From: an uncultured Lachnospiraceae bacterium
Lineage (GTDB): Bacteria; Bacillota; Clostridia; Lachnospirales; Lachnospiraceae
Assembly (NCBI GenBank): GCA_910576895.1
Contig: CAJTJZ010000002.1
Location: 1 to 64,000, forward strand
Length of the DNA: 64,000 bases
Direction of reading: 5' to 3'
Positions 8,601-17,375 of the stretch are shown in pieces (within the stretch, counting starts at the first letter, position 1; the number at the start of each line of letters is the position of its first letter). The notes below the pieces were generated by a model, which saw nothing but the letters and a program-made list of their open reading frames with translations, was not told the origin of the DNA and searched no databases. A program made the translations under genes and the position numbers.

Positions 8601-9287
8601 CTATTTTAAAAGACTTGCCTTTAATGCCGCTAGTTCATCTTCTACAGGATTTGTAGAACTAGAAACAGAACCATATTTTTGCTCCAATTCCTTTAAATCT
8701 TTCTGTTTGTTAGAGCTATTTAATTCCGCCATAGCATTTGCTTCATCAAGTGCTTTATTTGCCTTTGCTTCCATACGTTCAAATGCAGAAATAGAATTTG
8801 CCGCATCTCCTATCGAAGAACCAATTTTATTGATACGTTCCTGTGCATGTGCTGCCGCAAGCTTTGATTTAATTACACTTTGCCGAGATTCTAATTCACC
8901 AATATCATTTACTAATTTATCATGAAGCTGCCGCATCTGCATTGCATTCCTTGCTGCCATATCATAAGCAGACTGAAGCTGTTCCTGTTTCATCGTCAGT
9001 TCCTTCTTTTTTGTAAGAAACTGTTTTGCATCTTCATCATTTCCTGCCTGTACAGCCTTTACAGCATAATTTTGCATTTTTTCAATTTCAGCAATACATT
9101 CATCTAATGCTCGTTTCGCACGTGTTTCCTCTGCCATAACTGCTGCTGTTTCTGATTTTACTTTTCCAAGATCACTATTTAGATTTCTTAATGTTTGATT
9201 AATCATCTTTTCTGGATCTTCTGCCTTGTCAAGCAATGCATTGATATTACTTGCCATAATGTCTTTAAATCTTGTTAATATACCCAT
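8601..9287 (-). CDS. pspA: PspA/IM30 family membrane-stress protein
   Basis: A 228-residue, almost entirely helical coiled-coil protein starting MGILTRFKDIMASNINALLD, with the PspA signatures AEDPEKMINQTLRNLNSDL and ALDEANAMAEL. PspA/IM30 proteins form ESCRT-III-like assemblies that protect damaged membranes. It is the first gene of a four-gene operon equivalent to Bacillus ydjFGHI. The ATG follows GGAGG at good spacing. A vegetative promoter is visible upstream; a canonical SigW promoter was not seen. Confidence 0.9.
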   Translation of the reverse strand: MGILTRFKDIMASNINALLDKAEDPEKMINQTLRNLNSDLGKVKSETAAVMAEETRAKRALDECIAEIEKMQNYAVKAVQAGNDEDAKQFLTKKKELTMKQEQLQSAYDMAARNAMQMRQLHDKLVNDIGELESRQSVIKSKLAAAHAQERINKIGSSIGDAANSISAFERMEAKANKALDEANAMAELNSSNKQKDLKELEQKYGSVSSSTNPVEDELAALKASLLK

Positions 9288-9358
9288 CGTTTTTCCTCCA
9301 TTCTATAATAATATAAAATCTTAAATCTCAACATAATCTTTTATCCTATGCCACTGTT

Positions 9359-9387
9359 ATCTTATCTTTTTTTCAAGAAAACGTCAA
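9359..9387 (-). promoter_or_regulatory. Promoter of the pspA-ydjGHI operon
   Basis: On the minus strand TTGACG (9382-9387) is 17 nt from TAAGAT (9359-9364). It lies back-to-back with the methyltransferase promoter, only about 30 bp away. Confidence 0.6.
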
Positions 9388-9415
9388 GAAAAATGTAACG
9401 ATATCTTAAAAAGAA

Positions 9416-9443
9416 TTGCAAGATTTCAAAAAAATGCTATAAT
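9416..9443 (+). promoter_or_regulatory. Extended -10 promoter of the methyltransferase gene
   Basis: TTGCAA (9416-9421), 16-nt spacer, TATAAT (9438-9443) preceded by TGC. The -10 box overlaps an upstream in-frame ATG at 9442, which therefore cannot be on the transcript and supports the later start at 9505. Confidence 0.75.
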
Positions 9444-9504
9444 GAAAAAAATAGTTCTCTCAACTATTAAAAAATATTTAAAATACAGAAATGAGGATTT
9501 TTTT

Positions 9505-10368
9505 ATGTGGATTGCAAATAAATGGAATGATTATGAAGTCATTGACACTTCTCATGGGGAAAAATTAGAACGATGGGGAAAATATTTATTAATCCGTCCT
9601 GATCCGCAAGTCATTTGGAATACAGAACAAATACATCCAAATTGGAAAAAATGCAATGCACATTATCACCGCAGCAACCGAGGCGGCGGAGATTGGGAAT
9701 TTTTTAACTTACCAGAACAATGGGACATTCATTATAAGGATCTCACATTTCACTTAAAACCATTTAAATTTAAACATACTGGTGTTTTTCCAGAACAGGC
9801 AGTCAACTGGGATTGGTGTGCAGAGAAAATTAAGAAAGCAGAACGAAAAATAAAAGTCTTAAATTTATTTGCTTATACAGGCGGAGCAACCTTATCTGCT
9901 GCAAAAGCAGGAGCTTACGTCACTCATGTAGATGCTTCCAAAGGTATGGTCACTTGGGCAAAAGAAAATGCAAAAACAAGCCATCTTTCCGAAGCCCCGA
10001 TTCGCTGGATTGTAGATGACTGCGTAAAATTTGTAGAACGTGAAATTCGGCGAGGCAATACCTATGATGCCATTATTATGGATCCGCCTTCTTATGGACG
10101 TGGACCAAAAGGCGAGATTTGGAAAATAGAAGAAAATATTTTTCCTTTTCTTAAACTCTGTGTAAATTTATTATCAGAAAAACCTCTGTTTTTTTTAATT
10201 AATTCCTATACAACAGGACTTCAGCCTGCTGTTTTAGCTTATATGTTGCATTCCCTACTTGATGGAACTTATCATGGCAAGATTACCGCAGAAGAAATTG
10301 GACTTCCTGTAAAAAGCAATGGGCTGATATTACCTTGTGGAGCAAGTGGACGTTTTGAAGGAATATAG
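9505..10368 (+). CDS. Class I SAM-dependent methyltransferase (RlmI/RlmK-related)
   Basis: The start at ATG 9505 has GAGG 8 nt upstream; translation from 9442 would overlap the promoter -10 box. The 287-residue product carries the SAM-binding motif I LNLFAYTGGATL, an acidic post-motif HVDAS and the catalytic-type motif IIMDPPSYGRG. These place it in the COG1092-like group of rRNA cytosine-C5 or guanine methyltransferases. It lacks the N-terminal PUA domain of full RlmI, so the exact RNA target is uncertain. It converges on the exchanger gene with only 4 bp between the stop codons. Confidence 0.75.
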   Translation: MWIANKWNDYEVIDTSHGEKLERWGKYLLIRPDPQVIWNTEQIHPNWKKCNAHYHRSNRGGGDWEFFNLPEQWDIHYKDLTFHLKPFKFKHTGVFPEQAVNWDWCAEKIKKAERKIKVLNLFAYTGGATLSAAKAGAYVTHVDASKGMVTWAKENAKTSHLSEAPIRWIVDDCVKFVEREIRRGNTYDAIIMDPPSYGRGPKGEIWKIEENIFPFLKLCVNLLSEKPLFFLINSYTTGLQPAVLAYMLHSLLDGTYHGKITAEEIGLPVKSNGLILPCGASGRFEGI

Positions 10369-10372
10369 AAAA

Positions 10373-11302
10373 TTATCGAATAGCAGCATAGATAATATAA
10401 ATACTATAGCAGGCTACACAAAAGATTCCTTCTGCTCTTGTTACTTTTTTTCCTGTAAATACAAAAAATAAAATTAAAACTGCAACAAAGAGCATTACAA
10501 TAAGATCGATTATATTCATTACTTTTGCTGTAATTGGTGATAAACTGGCGGACATTCCAAGAATAAATAAAATATTAAAAATGCAAGAACCTACGGCATT
10601 TCCAAGTGCCATTCCGCTTTCCCCCTTACGGGATGCTACAATGGAAGTCACTAACTCTGGTAGGGAAGTTCCAACTGCCACAATCGTTAATCCTACTAAA
10701 GTTTGACTCATGCCAAAGGTTACTGCAATTTCACTTGCACTGTCCACCACAAGATCACCACCATAAATAATTGCCAAAATACCACCAAAAATATAAATTA
10801 CTGTTTTCCAAATTGGTACTTGCAATATTTCTTTTTCCTCTTTTTGTTCTGTTCGTTCTTTTAAGGCACTTCTTACAATTACAACTAAATAAATCACAAG
10901 CCCTAGTAAAAGCAAGAATCCCTCATATTGATCTATTTTTCTATTTCCTATTACAAAAAATAATAGTACAAGCGTTGCTGCAACATTAATAGGAAGATCT
11001 CGTTTTAAAATGGCAAGTTCTGCTGGAAATGGCATAAGTAATGCACAAACACCAATTACCATTAAAATATTAAAGACATTAGAACCAATTACATTACTTA
11101 GTGCAATATCATTATTTCCTGTAATTCCTGCTGTAATACTTACTGCTGCCTCTGGTGCACTTGTTCCAAGTGCTACAATGGTTAGCCCAATGACTGTAGA
11201 TGGAACTTTTAATTTTCTTGCTACAAAAGAACTTCCTTCTACAAAAAAATCTGCACCTTTAATTAGTAAAACAAAACCAAGAACTAAATATAAATAGACC
11301 AT
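10373..11302 (-). CDS. Calcium/sodium antiporter (CaCA family, YrbG-like)
   Basis: A 309-residue membrane protein with about ten hydrophobic segments and two inverted alpha-repeats, each with the signature ion-binding sequence: TIVALGTSAPEAAVSI near residue 45 and TIVAVGTSLPELVTSI near 200. The conserved acidic residue and adjacent Pro are intact in both repeats. CaCA exchangers extrude Ca2+ in exchange for Na+ or H+. The gene appears to be monocistronic. Confidence 0.9.
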   Translation of the reverse strand: MVYLYLVLGFVLLIKGADFFVEGSSFVARKLKVPSTVIGLTIVALGTSAPEAAVSITAGITGNNDIALSNVIGSNVFNILMVIGVCALLMPFPAELAILKRDLPINVAATLVLLFFVIGNRKIDQYEGFLLLLGLVIYLVVIVRSALKERTEQKEEKEILQVPIWKTVIYIFGGILAIIYGGDLVVDSASEIAVTFGMSQTLVGLTIVAVGTSLPELVTSIVASRKGESGMALGNAVGSCIFNILFILGMSASLSPITAKVMNIIDLIVMLFVAVLILFFVFTGKKVTRAEGIFCVACYSIYIIYAAIR

Positions 11303-11361
11303 GATGATTTCCTCCCAAGCAAATTGGCTCTTTTCTGTCTTCTACTTTTTTACTCTTTTTT

Positions 11362-11631
11362 TTACCATTTCTTTTCTACATTTGGACAAGAATTTTTTTT
11401 CATTAATGCCCTTAGTTCCACATAGCATCCACAGATAGTACACATTCCATTTAGAAGCTTTTCACAATCTTTACAAATAGAAAGTCTTCGCTCATATTCC
11501 TCATTATTTACCTTTAAATCCTCATCCAATCGCTCCATATAATCATATAGATTTTCAAAATATTCTTCCTCATCCATTTCTCGAAGCAAACATTTTCTGC
11601 AATAACGCTGGTTTTTTTCTTCCATGCCCAT
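11362..11631 (-). CDS. DUF6171-like small cysteine-rich protein
   Basis: An 89-residue protein with Cys pairs CRKC near the start, CKDC in the middle, then CTICGC and a final Cys-Pro, a pattern suited to binding one or two zinc ions. I recognise the pattern as the DUF6171 family, whose function is unknown. It begins 5 nt after the stop of the arabinofuranosidase gene and is probably translationally coupled. The alternative start TTG 11643 would overlap that gene; ATG 11625 is also possible. Confidence 0.65.
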   Translation of the reverse strand: MGMEEKNQRYCRKCLLREMDEEEYFENLYDYMERLDEDLKVNNEEYERRLSICKDCEKLLNGMCTICGCYVELRALMKKNSCPNVEKKW

Positions 11632-11635
11632 TACT

Positions 11636-13150
11636 TTATCCAACCGTAATGCTCATAACAGAACAAGCAGGAATCGTAAATTTCAATCTGCCATTTCCAG
11701 TTTCTATTTTATCAAATACGGATGGTTTTACTGTTTCTGGAGCATCAAATGTATTCATAGCATGCATTTCATTTGTAAGAATTTCTGCGGAAACTTTAGT
11801 TGTATCAAAATCTATAATTTCCGCATCAATTGGATAATCTTCTGTAATAGATAAATTATTTAATGTAATATGTAGCTTTCCATCTGTTCCAATAGAAGCA
11901 GATTCATTTAAGTTTGGAATCATATATTTCTTCTCTAATCCAATTTCTTCTGTTACAATACTGCTTTCCACAAGTTCTGCGTCCTGATGACATTTATACA
12001 TATGAAATACATGATATGTCGGTGTAAGCAGCATTTTTTCCCCTTCTGTTAAAATTACTGCTTGCAATACATTAACTATTTGAGCAATATTTGCCATTTT
12101 TACACGATCACAATGTTTATTAAAGATATTAAGACTAACACCTGCAATTAATGCATCTCTCATTGTATTTTGTTGATATAAAAATCCCGGATTTGTTCCC
12201 GGCTCTACTGTATACCAACTGCCCCACTCATCAATAATCATACCAACTTTTTTCTTTGGATCATATTGATCCATAATAGCACCATGACGTTTAATTAATT
12301 CTTCAATATATAATGCTTTCCACATTGTCATATACCATACTTTATCATCAAAATCTGTTGCACTACCTTTCTTTTTCCACCCTAGTGGATGTACATAATA
12401 ATGCAGTGATAATCCATCCATAAAACCATGCGTTCCCTTTGGACAATGATAAAATGCTGTTTTTAATACACCCTTTGTCCAATAATAATCATCTACATTT
12501 GCACCACAACAAATTTTTTGAATCTTATGTGCATTTTTCTTTTTCTTTCCATAATTTCTTACATAAGTCTGATATCTTCTATATTCATTTGCATAAAACT
12601 CTGGTGTCATATTTCCACCACAGCCCCAATTTTCATTTCCAACACCAAAATAGTCAATTTTCCAAGGATCAGGATGTCCATTTTTTGCTCGTAAATCTGC
12701 CATAGGAGAAATTCCTTTAAATGTCATATATTCTACCCATTCTGACATTTCTTGTACTGTACCACTTCCAACATTTCCATTAATATATGTTTTGCAACCA
12801 AGCTGACGGCAAAGTTCCATATATTCATGTGTACCAAAGCTATTATCTTCTACAACACCACCCCAGTGTGTATTCACCATTCTCTTTCTTGTTTCTTTTG
12901 GACCAATACCATCTTTCCAATGATATTCATCTGCAAAACAACCACCCGGCCAACGAAGTACTGGTATTTCAAGCTCTTTTAATGCTGCAACAACATCATC
13001 TCTCATACCATTTGTATTTTTTATTGGTGAATTTTCTCCTACATAAATTCCTTCATAAATACATCTTCCAAGATGTTCTGAAAAATGTCCCTGAATTTCT
13101 TTATTAATATGCCCTTCTTTTTTCCCAGCATTAATATATAATTTTGCCAT
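11636..13150 (-). CDS. abfA: GH51 alpha-L-arabinofuranosidase
   Basis: A 504-residue protein covering the whole GH51 architecture: TIM barrel plus C-terminal beta domain. The acid/base glutamate is Glu173 in FGVGNENWGCGG and the likely nucleophile Glu308 in MIIDEWGSWY. It removes terminal alpha-L-arabinofuranosyl units from arabinan or arabinoxylan oligosaccharides. No signal peptide is present, so it acts on imported oligosaccharides in the cytoplasm. It lies downstream of the ABC importer genes, separated by a hairpin-rich 190-nt spacer. Confidence 0.92.
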   Translation of the reverse strand: MAKLYINAGKKEGHINKEIQGHFSEHLGRCIYEGIYVGENSPIKNTNGMRDDVVAALKELEIPVLRWPGGCFADEYHWKDGIGPKETRKRMVNTHWGGVVEDNSFGTHEYMELCRQLGCKTYINGNVGSGTVQEMSEWVEYMTFKGISPMADLRAKNGHPDPWKIDYFGVGNENWGCGGNMTPEFYANEYRRYQTYVRNYGKKKKNAHKIQKICCGANVDDYYWTKGVLKTAFYHCPKGTHGFMDGLSLHYYVHPLGWKKKGSATDFDDKVWYMTMWKALYIEELIKRHGAIMDQYDPKKKVGMIIDEWGSWYTVEPGTNPGFLYQQNTMRDALIAGVSLNIFNKHCDRVKMANIAQIVNVLQAVILTEGEKMLLTPTYHVFHMYKCHQDAELVESSIVTEEIGLEKKYMIPNLNESASIGTDGKLHITLNNLSITEDYPIDAEIIDFDTTKVSAEILTNEMHAMNTFDAPETVKPSVFDKIETGNGRLKFTIPACSVMSITVG

Positions 13151-13219
13151 TTTTACTCCTCCTAAAATAAATAATATTCTTTGTTTATCTTACAAATATA
13201 AAAAACTTTGTAGACTTAG

Positions 13220-13276
13220 CAAGGGTCACGTTTGAAAGGCAAACCTGACAAGGGTCACGTTTGCAGGCAAACCTGA
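13220..13276. repeat. Two tandem REP-like hairpins (29-nt unit)
   Basis: Two near-identical units start at 13220 and 13249. Each contains a GTCA-n-GTTTGC ... GCAAAC-c-TGAC inverted repeat; the second copy is perfect apart from one mismatch. They lie between the binding-protein gene and the GH51 gene and may stabilise or modulate the mRNA. Confidence 0.65.
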
Positions 13277-13278
13277 CA

Positions 13279-13314
13279 AGTCCCGCATCAGCAAAGAAAT
13301 GCCAATACGGGACT
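13279..13314 (-). terminator. Strong intercistronic hairpin after the binding-protein gene
   Basis: AGTCCCG and CGGGACT arms are extended by about eight further pairs including G-U. No T-tract follows on the minus strand, so this is more likely an mRNA-processing or 3'-end stabilising hairpin, or a weak terminator, than a full terminator. Confidence 0.45.
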
Positions 13315-13341
13315 GTTGCCTGCCTATTATATCATAATAAA

Positions 13342-14916
13342 CTATGCACCAAAGCTAAGTTTTGCATTAGAATTTCCTGAAGTATCTCTTTCAAAAGTAT
13401 AGCTATCTGATGTTACATCAATACCAAAGTAATCTTCCATAGCTTTTGCAAAGTAATAATTTGCCTGCTCTGTAGCTTCATCTGCAAAGTCAATTGCTTT
13501 ATTTGTACCATTATCAACAAGATCATGGATACCAATTGTATTAAAGTATTCATCACAGAATGTCCAATAACCCGGAATTTCTGTCCAACCAAATGGAATT
13601 GGTCTTGTACAGGATTCAAAATAAGTATCCCAGTATGGTCCTTCTACTTCATCTGTTGGGTAAAGTTTTCTATATTCGTCCCAAACTTCCTGATTCATTG
13701 TAATAGGTGCTGGCATACTTGCTCTCTTTAATGCTGTACCAGCCGTATTTGTAATGCTCTCATCAGCATACAATTTAATTCTTTCTTTCCAGCCATCAAC
13801 ACCCCAACCCATGAATTTCAGCAGTTCATATGCTTCTCTTGGATGATCCGTACCAGAGCAAACACCACCAAAGTCCATAGTAGCAATGGAATTATGAACA
13901 CCTTCTGTTTCCTCAACGGAAGGAATAACATATGGAACATACTTAAGACCCATATCACGGAAATCTTGTGTATCCCAAATATTCATAAATGTCCAATATG
14001 CTTCAGTCTCAACAGCAACACGTCCACTTTGTCCATGCCAGAAGCCATAGTCACCCATCCACTGTTCCATACCTACAGAGTTTTGTGGAGGTGCTACATA
14101 ATTGCTTGTTTTCAGGTCAGCAAATTCTTGCTCACCAACAGCCCAGATAGAAAGGTCAAATGTCTTACCATTAAATCCAAATTCACCAATAACATCTTGA
14201 CCTGCTGCAATACCATACAGAGAATCTAGTCTGTTATAATAGCCAAGTCCGTAATAAGCTGGAGATTGATCCAAATCTGTAGCATTTTTAATCAGATCGA
14301 TCATTTCGCTCCATGTCCAATCCTTTGGAGGCATTTCAATATTTAATGTCTCTAATTCGTTCATGTCAACATAAACAATACCCGGGAAGAATTTCATTGG
14401 AGTTCCCCATTTTTTATCAGAGAAATAATATCCAAGTTTTAATTCATTAATTGTAGGAAGCAAGTCTTTATTTTCTGGATCTGCTTCCCAATACTCTGTA
14501 ATATCATATAAGAAATCATTAGCAATTGCAAAATCACAGTGTGTATACATAAAGCAGTCTGGTGCTTGCTGTGCACTAATGAGGTTTGTCAATGTATCAT
14601 TAGACTCCCCTGCTTCTACATATTGAGGAATAACCTCAATATTTGGATACTTTTCTGTAAATTTCTTTGCCAGTTCCTCTGTTACTACCTGATCATCAAA
14701 ATTCAGATAGGTCAAGGTAATATTCTCCGTTGTCATTGGCGGAAGACCGTCTTCCCCTACTTCTGCATTGTCATCGCTTGATCCTTGGCTATCTTGCTCT
14801 TTACTATCATTGTTGTTTGTTGGTGTAGTATTATCATCACCACCGCCGCAACCTGTAAATAAAGCTGTTGTCATGGAAGCTGCAAGCAATAAACTTAATG
14901 CTCTCATCTTCTTCAT
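13342..14916 (-). CDS. Sugar ABC transporter solute-binding lipoprotein
   Basis: The lipobox LFTGC places the lipidated Cys at residue 23, followed by a Gly/Asp/Asn-rich linker and a type-1 extracellular solute-binding domain (ITLTYLNFDDQVVTEELAKKF at its start). The protein is 524 residues, long for this family but usual for oligosaccharide binders of gut clostridia. It would deliver arabino-oligosaccharides (inferred from the GH51 neighbour) to the permeases encoded just upstream. It has its own promoter candidate at 15043-15071. Confidence 0.88.
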   Translation of the reverse strand: MKKMRALSLLLAASMTTALFTGCGGGDDNTTPTNNNDSKEQDSQGSSDDNAEVGEDGLPPMTTENITLTYLNFDDQVVTEELAKKFTEKYPNIEVIPQYVEAGESNDTLTNLISAQQAPDCFMYTHCDFAIANDFLYDITEYWEADPENKDLLPTINELKLGYYFSDKKWGTPMKFFPGIVYVDMNELETLNIEMPPKDWTWSEMIDLIKNATDLDQSPAYYGLGYYNRLDSLYGIAAGQDVIGEFGFNGKTFDLSIWAVGEQEFADLKTSNYVAPPQNSVGMEQWMGDYGFWHGQSGRVAVETEAYWTFMNIWDTQDFRDMGLKYVPYVIPSVEETEGVHNSIATMDFGGVCSGTDHPREAYELLKFMGWGVDGWKERIKLYADESITNTAGTALKRASMPAPITMNQEVWDEYRKLYPTDEVEGPYWDTYFESCTRPIPFGWTEIPGYWTFCDEYFNTIGIHDLVDNGTNKAIDFADEATEQANYYFAKAMEDYFGIDVTSDSYTFERDTSGNSNAKLSFGA

Positions 14917-15042
14917 AGTTACATCCTCCTTTTTTTATTTTTGGAATTTTATTTCTCCCTGCCTATTGGCAGACCCCACTTTTTAAGCATTCTATCTTAG
15001 TTCTTTATTTTGCTAAGACAAAATAGACAAAAAGTTTATTTA

Positions 15043-15071
15043 ATATTATCATATTTTCACCAAAATGACAA
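15043..15071 (-). promoter_or_regulatory. Candidate internal promoter for the binding-protein gene
   Basis: On the minus strand TTGTCA (15066-15071) is 17 nt from TAATAT (15043-15048). It would give a roughly 120-nt leader containing a CTGCC/GGCAG hairpin near 14960, allowing the binding protein to be made in excess over the permeases. Confidence 0.45.
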
Positions 15072-15139
15072 GAGAAATTTTTATATTTTTTATGAAATTT
15101 TAACAAGCAAATGATATTTACTTTGTAGATCTGACTCTT

Positions 15140-15313
15140 GTTATCCCTGTTTCACAGGCATAACAAGGATTATATCTGCTTCGCAAACATAATAAGGGTT
15201 ATCCCTGCTTTATAGGCATAACAAGGATTATACTTGCTTCGCAAACATAATAAGGGTTATCCCTGTTTCACAGGCATAACAAGGATTATACTTGCTTCGC
15301 AAATATAATAAGA
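15140..15313. repeat. Tandem array of three 58-bp hairpin units
   Basis: Units begin at 15140, 15198 and 15256 with an exact 58-bp period and only a few substitutions. Each contains a long inverted repeat (CTTGTTAT-CCTG ... CAGG-ATAACAAG) and a small TTGC-TTC-GCAA hairpin. The array lies in the 451-bp gap between the second permease gene and the binding-protein gene. It has no coding potential and no spacers, so it is a REP/BIME-like array rather than a CRISPR. Confidence 0.8.
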
Positions 15314-15343
15314 AACGAGGTACTTTTTTTTGTACCCCGTTTC
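15312..15343 (-). terminator. Hairpin after the permease gene
   Basis: A 12-bp stem GAAACGAGGTAC/GTACCCCGTTTC with one mismatch and an 8-nt loop lies 25 nt after the permease stop. On the minus strand the run that follows (TTATTATATTT) is a weak T-tract, so termination is probably partial. Confidence 0.6.
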
Positions 15344-15367
15344 TATCACTGATGATTTTATTTTAGA

Positions 15368-16378
15368 TTATTCACCTGTAATACCAGCATTATCAATACT
15401 TTCTACAAATTGTCTTTGAAGTACAAAGTACATAATCATTACTGGCAAAATACTTAACATTGTAGCTGCAAATCTTATAGATTCATTATTACTTTGTGTT
15501 ACACCCGAAGTCGATGATGCAGCCATAGCAGAACCATAGTTATCATTAAAGCTCTTTAATTCTACCATTAATGATGTCCATAAATCCTGTTTTTGGAAAT
15601 AACCAACAACATACATCTGTGTTAAATAAGACTCATTCCAATACCATACAATTGAGAACAAAAATACTGTCAAAATTGCTGGTGCAGCAGACGGCAGGGA
15701 AATCCGCACAAACGATTTTAAATAACCAGCACCATCTACCTGCCCTGCTTCAATTAATACTTTTGGCACTTGTCGGAAAAACTGCCAGAAAATTAGGATA
15801 AAAAGCTGGCAATTCAGACCCTGCCCAAATATGGAGGGCAGAACAAAACTAGTCAGATGCCCAATAAGGCCAAACTTTGAATAAAGTACATAAGTAGGCA
15901 TCATAGTAACAACACTTGGCAGAATATAGGAGAAAATTAAAATTCCCATACATAAATATTTTCCTCTAAATTCAAATCTTGCAAAACCATATCCTACACA
16001 AGCACATACAATTACATTGATTACCGTAGGAACTCCTGCGATAACAACACTCTTTAAAAAGGAATTCCAAAACTGCATACTCTTAGCAGCATTTCTATAA
16101 TTCTCAAGATTTAACTTACTTGGAATCCAGTTAACAGATGTATCCAAAAGATCTTCCATATCCATAAAGCTATTACTAATCATATAAAGTAAAGGATATA
16201 GATAGACAAAACCAATACAAATGAGCAAGGCATAAATTACAAATAATTTGCAGAAACCATCGGACTCTTTTGAACCCATGAAAAATTTCCTTACTTTTTC
16301 TTTCCTAACATCTGGAGGGCTGTTTTTAAATTCCTGAATAAAATTACGCTTTGGTGGCTTTGATTGTTTTTGCTTCAT
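15368..16378 (-). CDS. Carbohydrate ABC transporter permease (MalG-type)
   Basis: The protein has six predicted membrane helices after a basic cytoplasmic start. The EAA loop for docking the ATPase is visible as VLIEAGQVDGAGYLKSFVRI, followed by SLPSAAPAI. The GLNCQLFILIFWQFFR stretch before it is typical of CUT1 permeases. Its start overlaps the preceding permease gene by 35 nt, indicating coupled translation. No ATPase gene is present in the locus, so a shared MsmX-type ATPase is expected. Confidence 0.9.
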   Translation of the reverse strand: MKQKQSKPPKRNFIQEFKNSPPDVRKEKVRKFFMGSKESDGFCKLFVIYALLICIGFVYLYPLLYMISNSFMDMEDLLDTSVNWIPSKLNLENYRNAAKSMQFWNSFLKSVVIAGVPTVINVIVCACVGYGFARFEFRGKYLCMGILIFSYILPSVVTMMPTYVLYSKFGLIGHLTSFVLPSIFGQGLNCQLFILIFWQFFRQVPKVLIEAGQVDGAGYLKSFVRISLPSAAPAILTVFLFSIVWYWNESYLTQMYVVGYFQKQDLWTSLMVELKSFNDNYGSAMAASSTSGVTQSNNESIRFAATMLSILPVMIMYFVLQRQFVESIDNAGITGE

Positions 16379-17375
16379 GCTTCATTTCCCTCCTTTGCAC
16401 TTTTTTCAAAAGTTTTGCTTGTTTCTTTGCCTCTTTCTTTGCTTTCTTTACTTGTTTCTGGTAAACATCTTTACGTGTCATCAGAACAACTGCAAAGATA
16501 ACAACAATTAAAGTTTCTACAACAGAATATAACCATGCCATAGAAGATGCATAACCATAGCCCTTAGAAGCTGCAAACATGGTACTCTGAATGGAAGTAA
16601 TAATTACATTTTGTTCATTATTTGACAGATATACAATGGAATAAACCACATTTAAAAGAATCATTGGCTTAATTGTAGGAAGTGTGATTTTCCAGAAACA
16701 CTCCCAACTGCTACCACCATCAATTTTTGCTGCTTCATATAATGATGGGTTAATTTTTTGCAATGCAGAAAGGAATATCAAAATCTGTACACCAGAATAC
16801 CACAATGTTTGTGTCATATTACCAAAGGTTGTTGCAATCGTTGTTGCCATTGCTGTTGGCAAATAATTTTGCAAAAAGCTTTCAATCAAGGATGCATCAA
16901 TCGCAGAGATTGTTGTTGCTCCATTTCCGCTTAACATATTCATAACTGGTCCGCTGACTACAATTACTGGAAGGAAGTAAATCAAACGGAACAGACCTCT
17001 ACACTTAATTTTACCATTTAACAGCATAGCAATAATTAAAGCAAACACTACAATAACTGGTGCTGAGATAACGGTGGTGACAACATAGCTTGAAAGCGAT
17101 GTTAGAAAATCAGGATCGGATGCCCAGATTTTCATATAATTTTCTCGTCCTATAAAGGTAAAATTTACGCCACCACGTGTATTAAATTTTACATTACACA
17201 TGGCATAATAGAAGGATTGACACAATGGTATAATCAGGAATACTAATGCACCAATAATCCATGGCAAAATGAAGATATAGCCCATTCGTGCTTCTCGTTT
17301 TGCCAAACGGCCCGGTTTCATCTTTTTGAGCCTTTCCTTTTTTTGTTTTTTTGTTTCTACTACTTTTTCTGCCAC
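16344..17375 (-). CDS. Sugar ABC transporter permease (MalF-type)
   Basis: A 343-residue permease with a Lys-rich N-terminus, about six helices (first helix GYIFILPWIIGALVFLIIP) and the EAA motif SLYEAAKIDGGSSWECFWKI followed by TLPTIKPMI. The C-terminal tail is very Lys-rich. It pairs with the MalG-type permease encoded immediately downstream. Its start abuts the stop of the DUF5696 gene (1-base overlap at 17375). Confidence 0.9.
   Translation of the reverse strand: MAEKVVETKKQKKERLKKMKPGRLAKREARMGYIFILPWIIGALVFLIIPLCQSFYYAMCNVKFNTRGGVNFTFIGRENYMKIWASDPDFLTSLSSYVVTTVISAPVIVVFALIIAMLLNGKIKCRGLFRLIYFLPVIVVSGPVMNMLSGNGATTISAIDASLIESFLQNYLPTAMATTIATTFGNMTQTLWYSGVQILIFLSALQKINPSLYEAAKIDGGSSWECFWKITLPTIKPMILLNVVYSIVYLSNNEQNVIITSIQSTMFAASKGYGYASSMAWLYSVVETLIVVIFAVVLMTRKDVYQKQVKKAKKEAKKQAKLLKKVQRREMKHEAKTIKATKA

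Noticed and set aside
15140..15313. CRISPR array
   Set aside because: The whole 58-bp unit is repeated without variable spacers and no cas genes are present.
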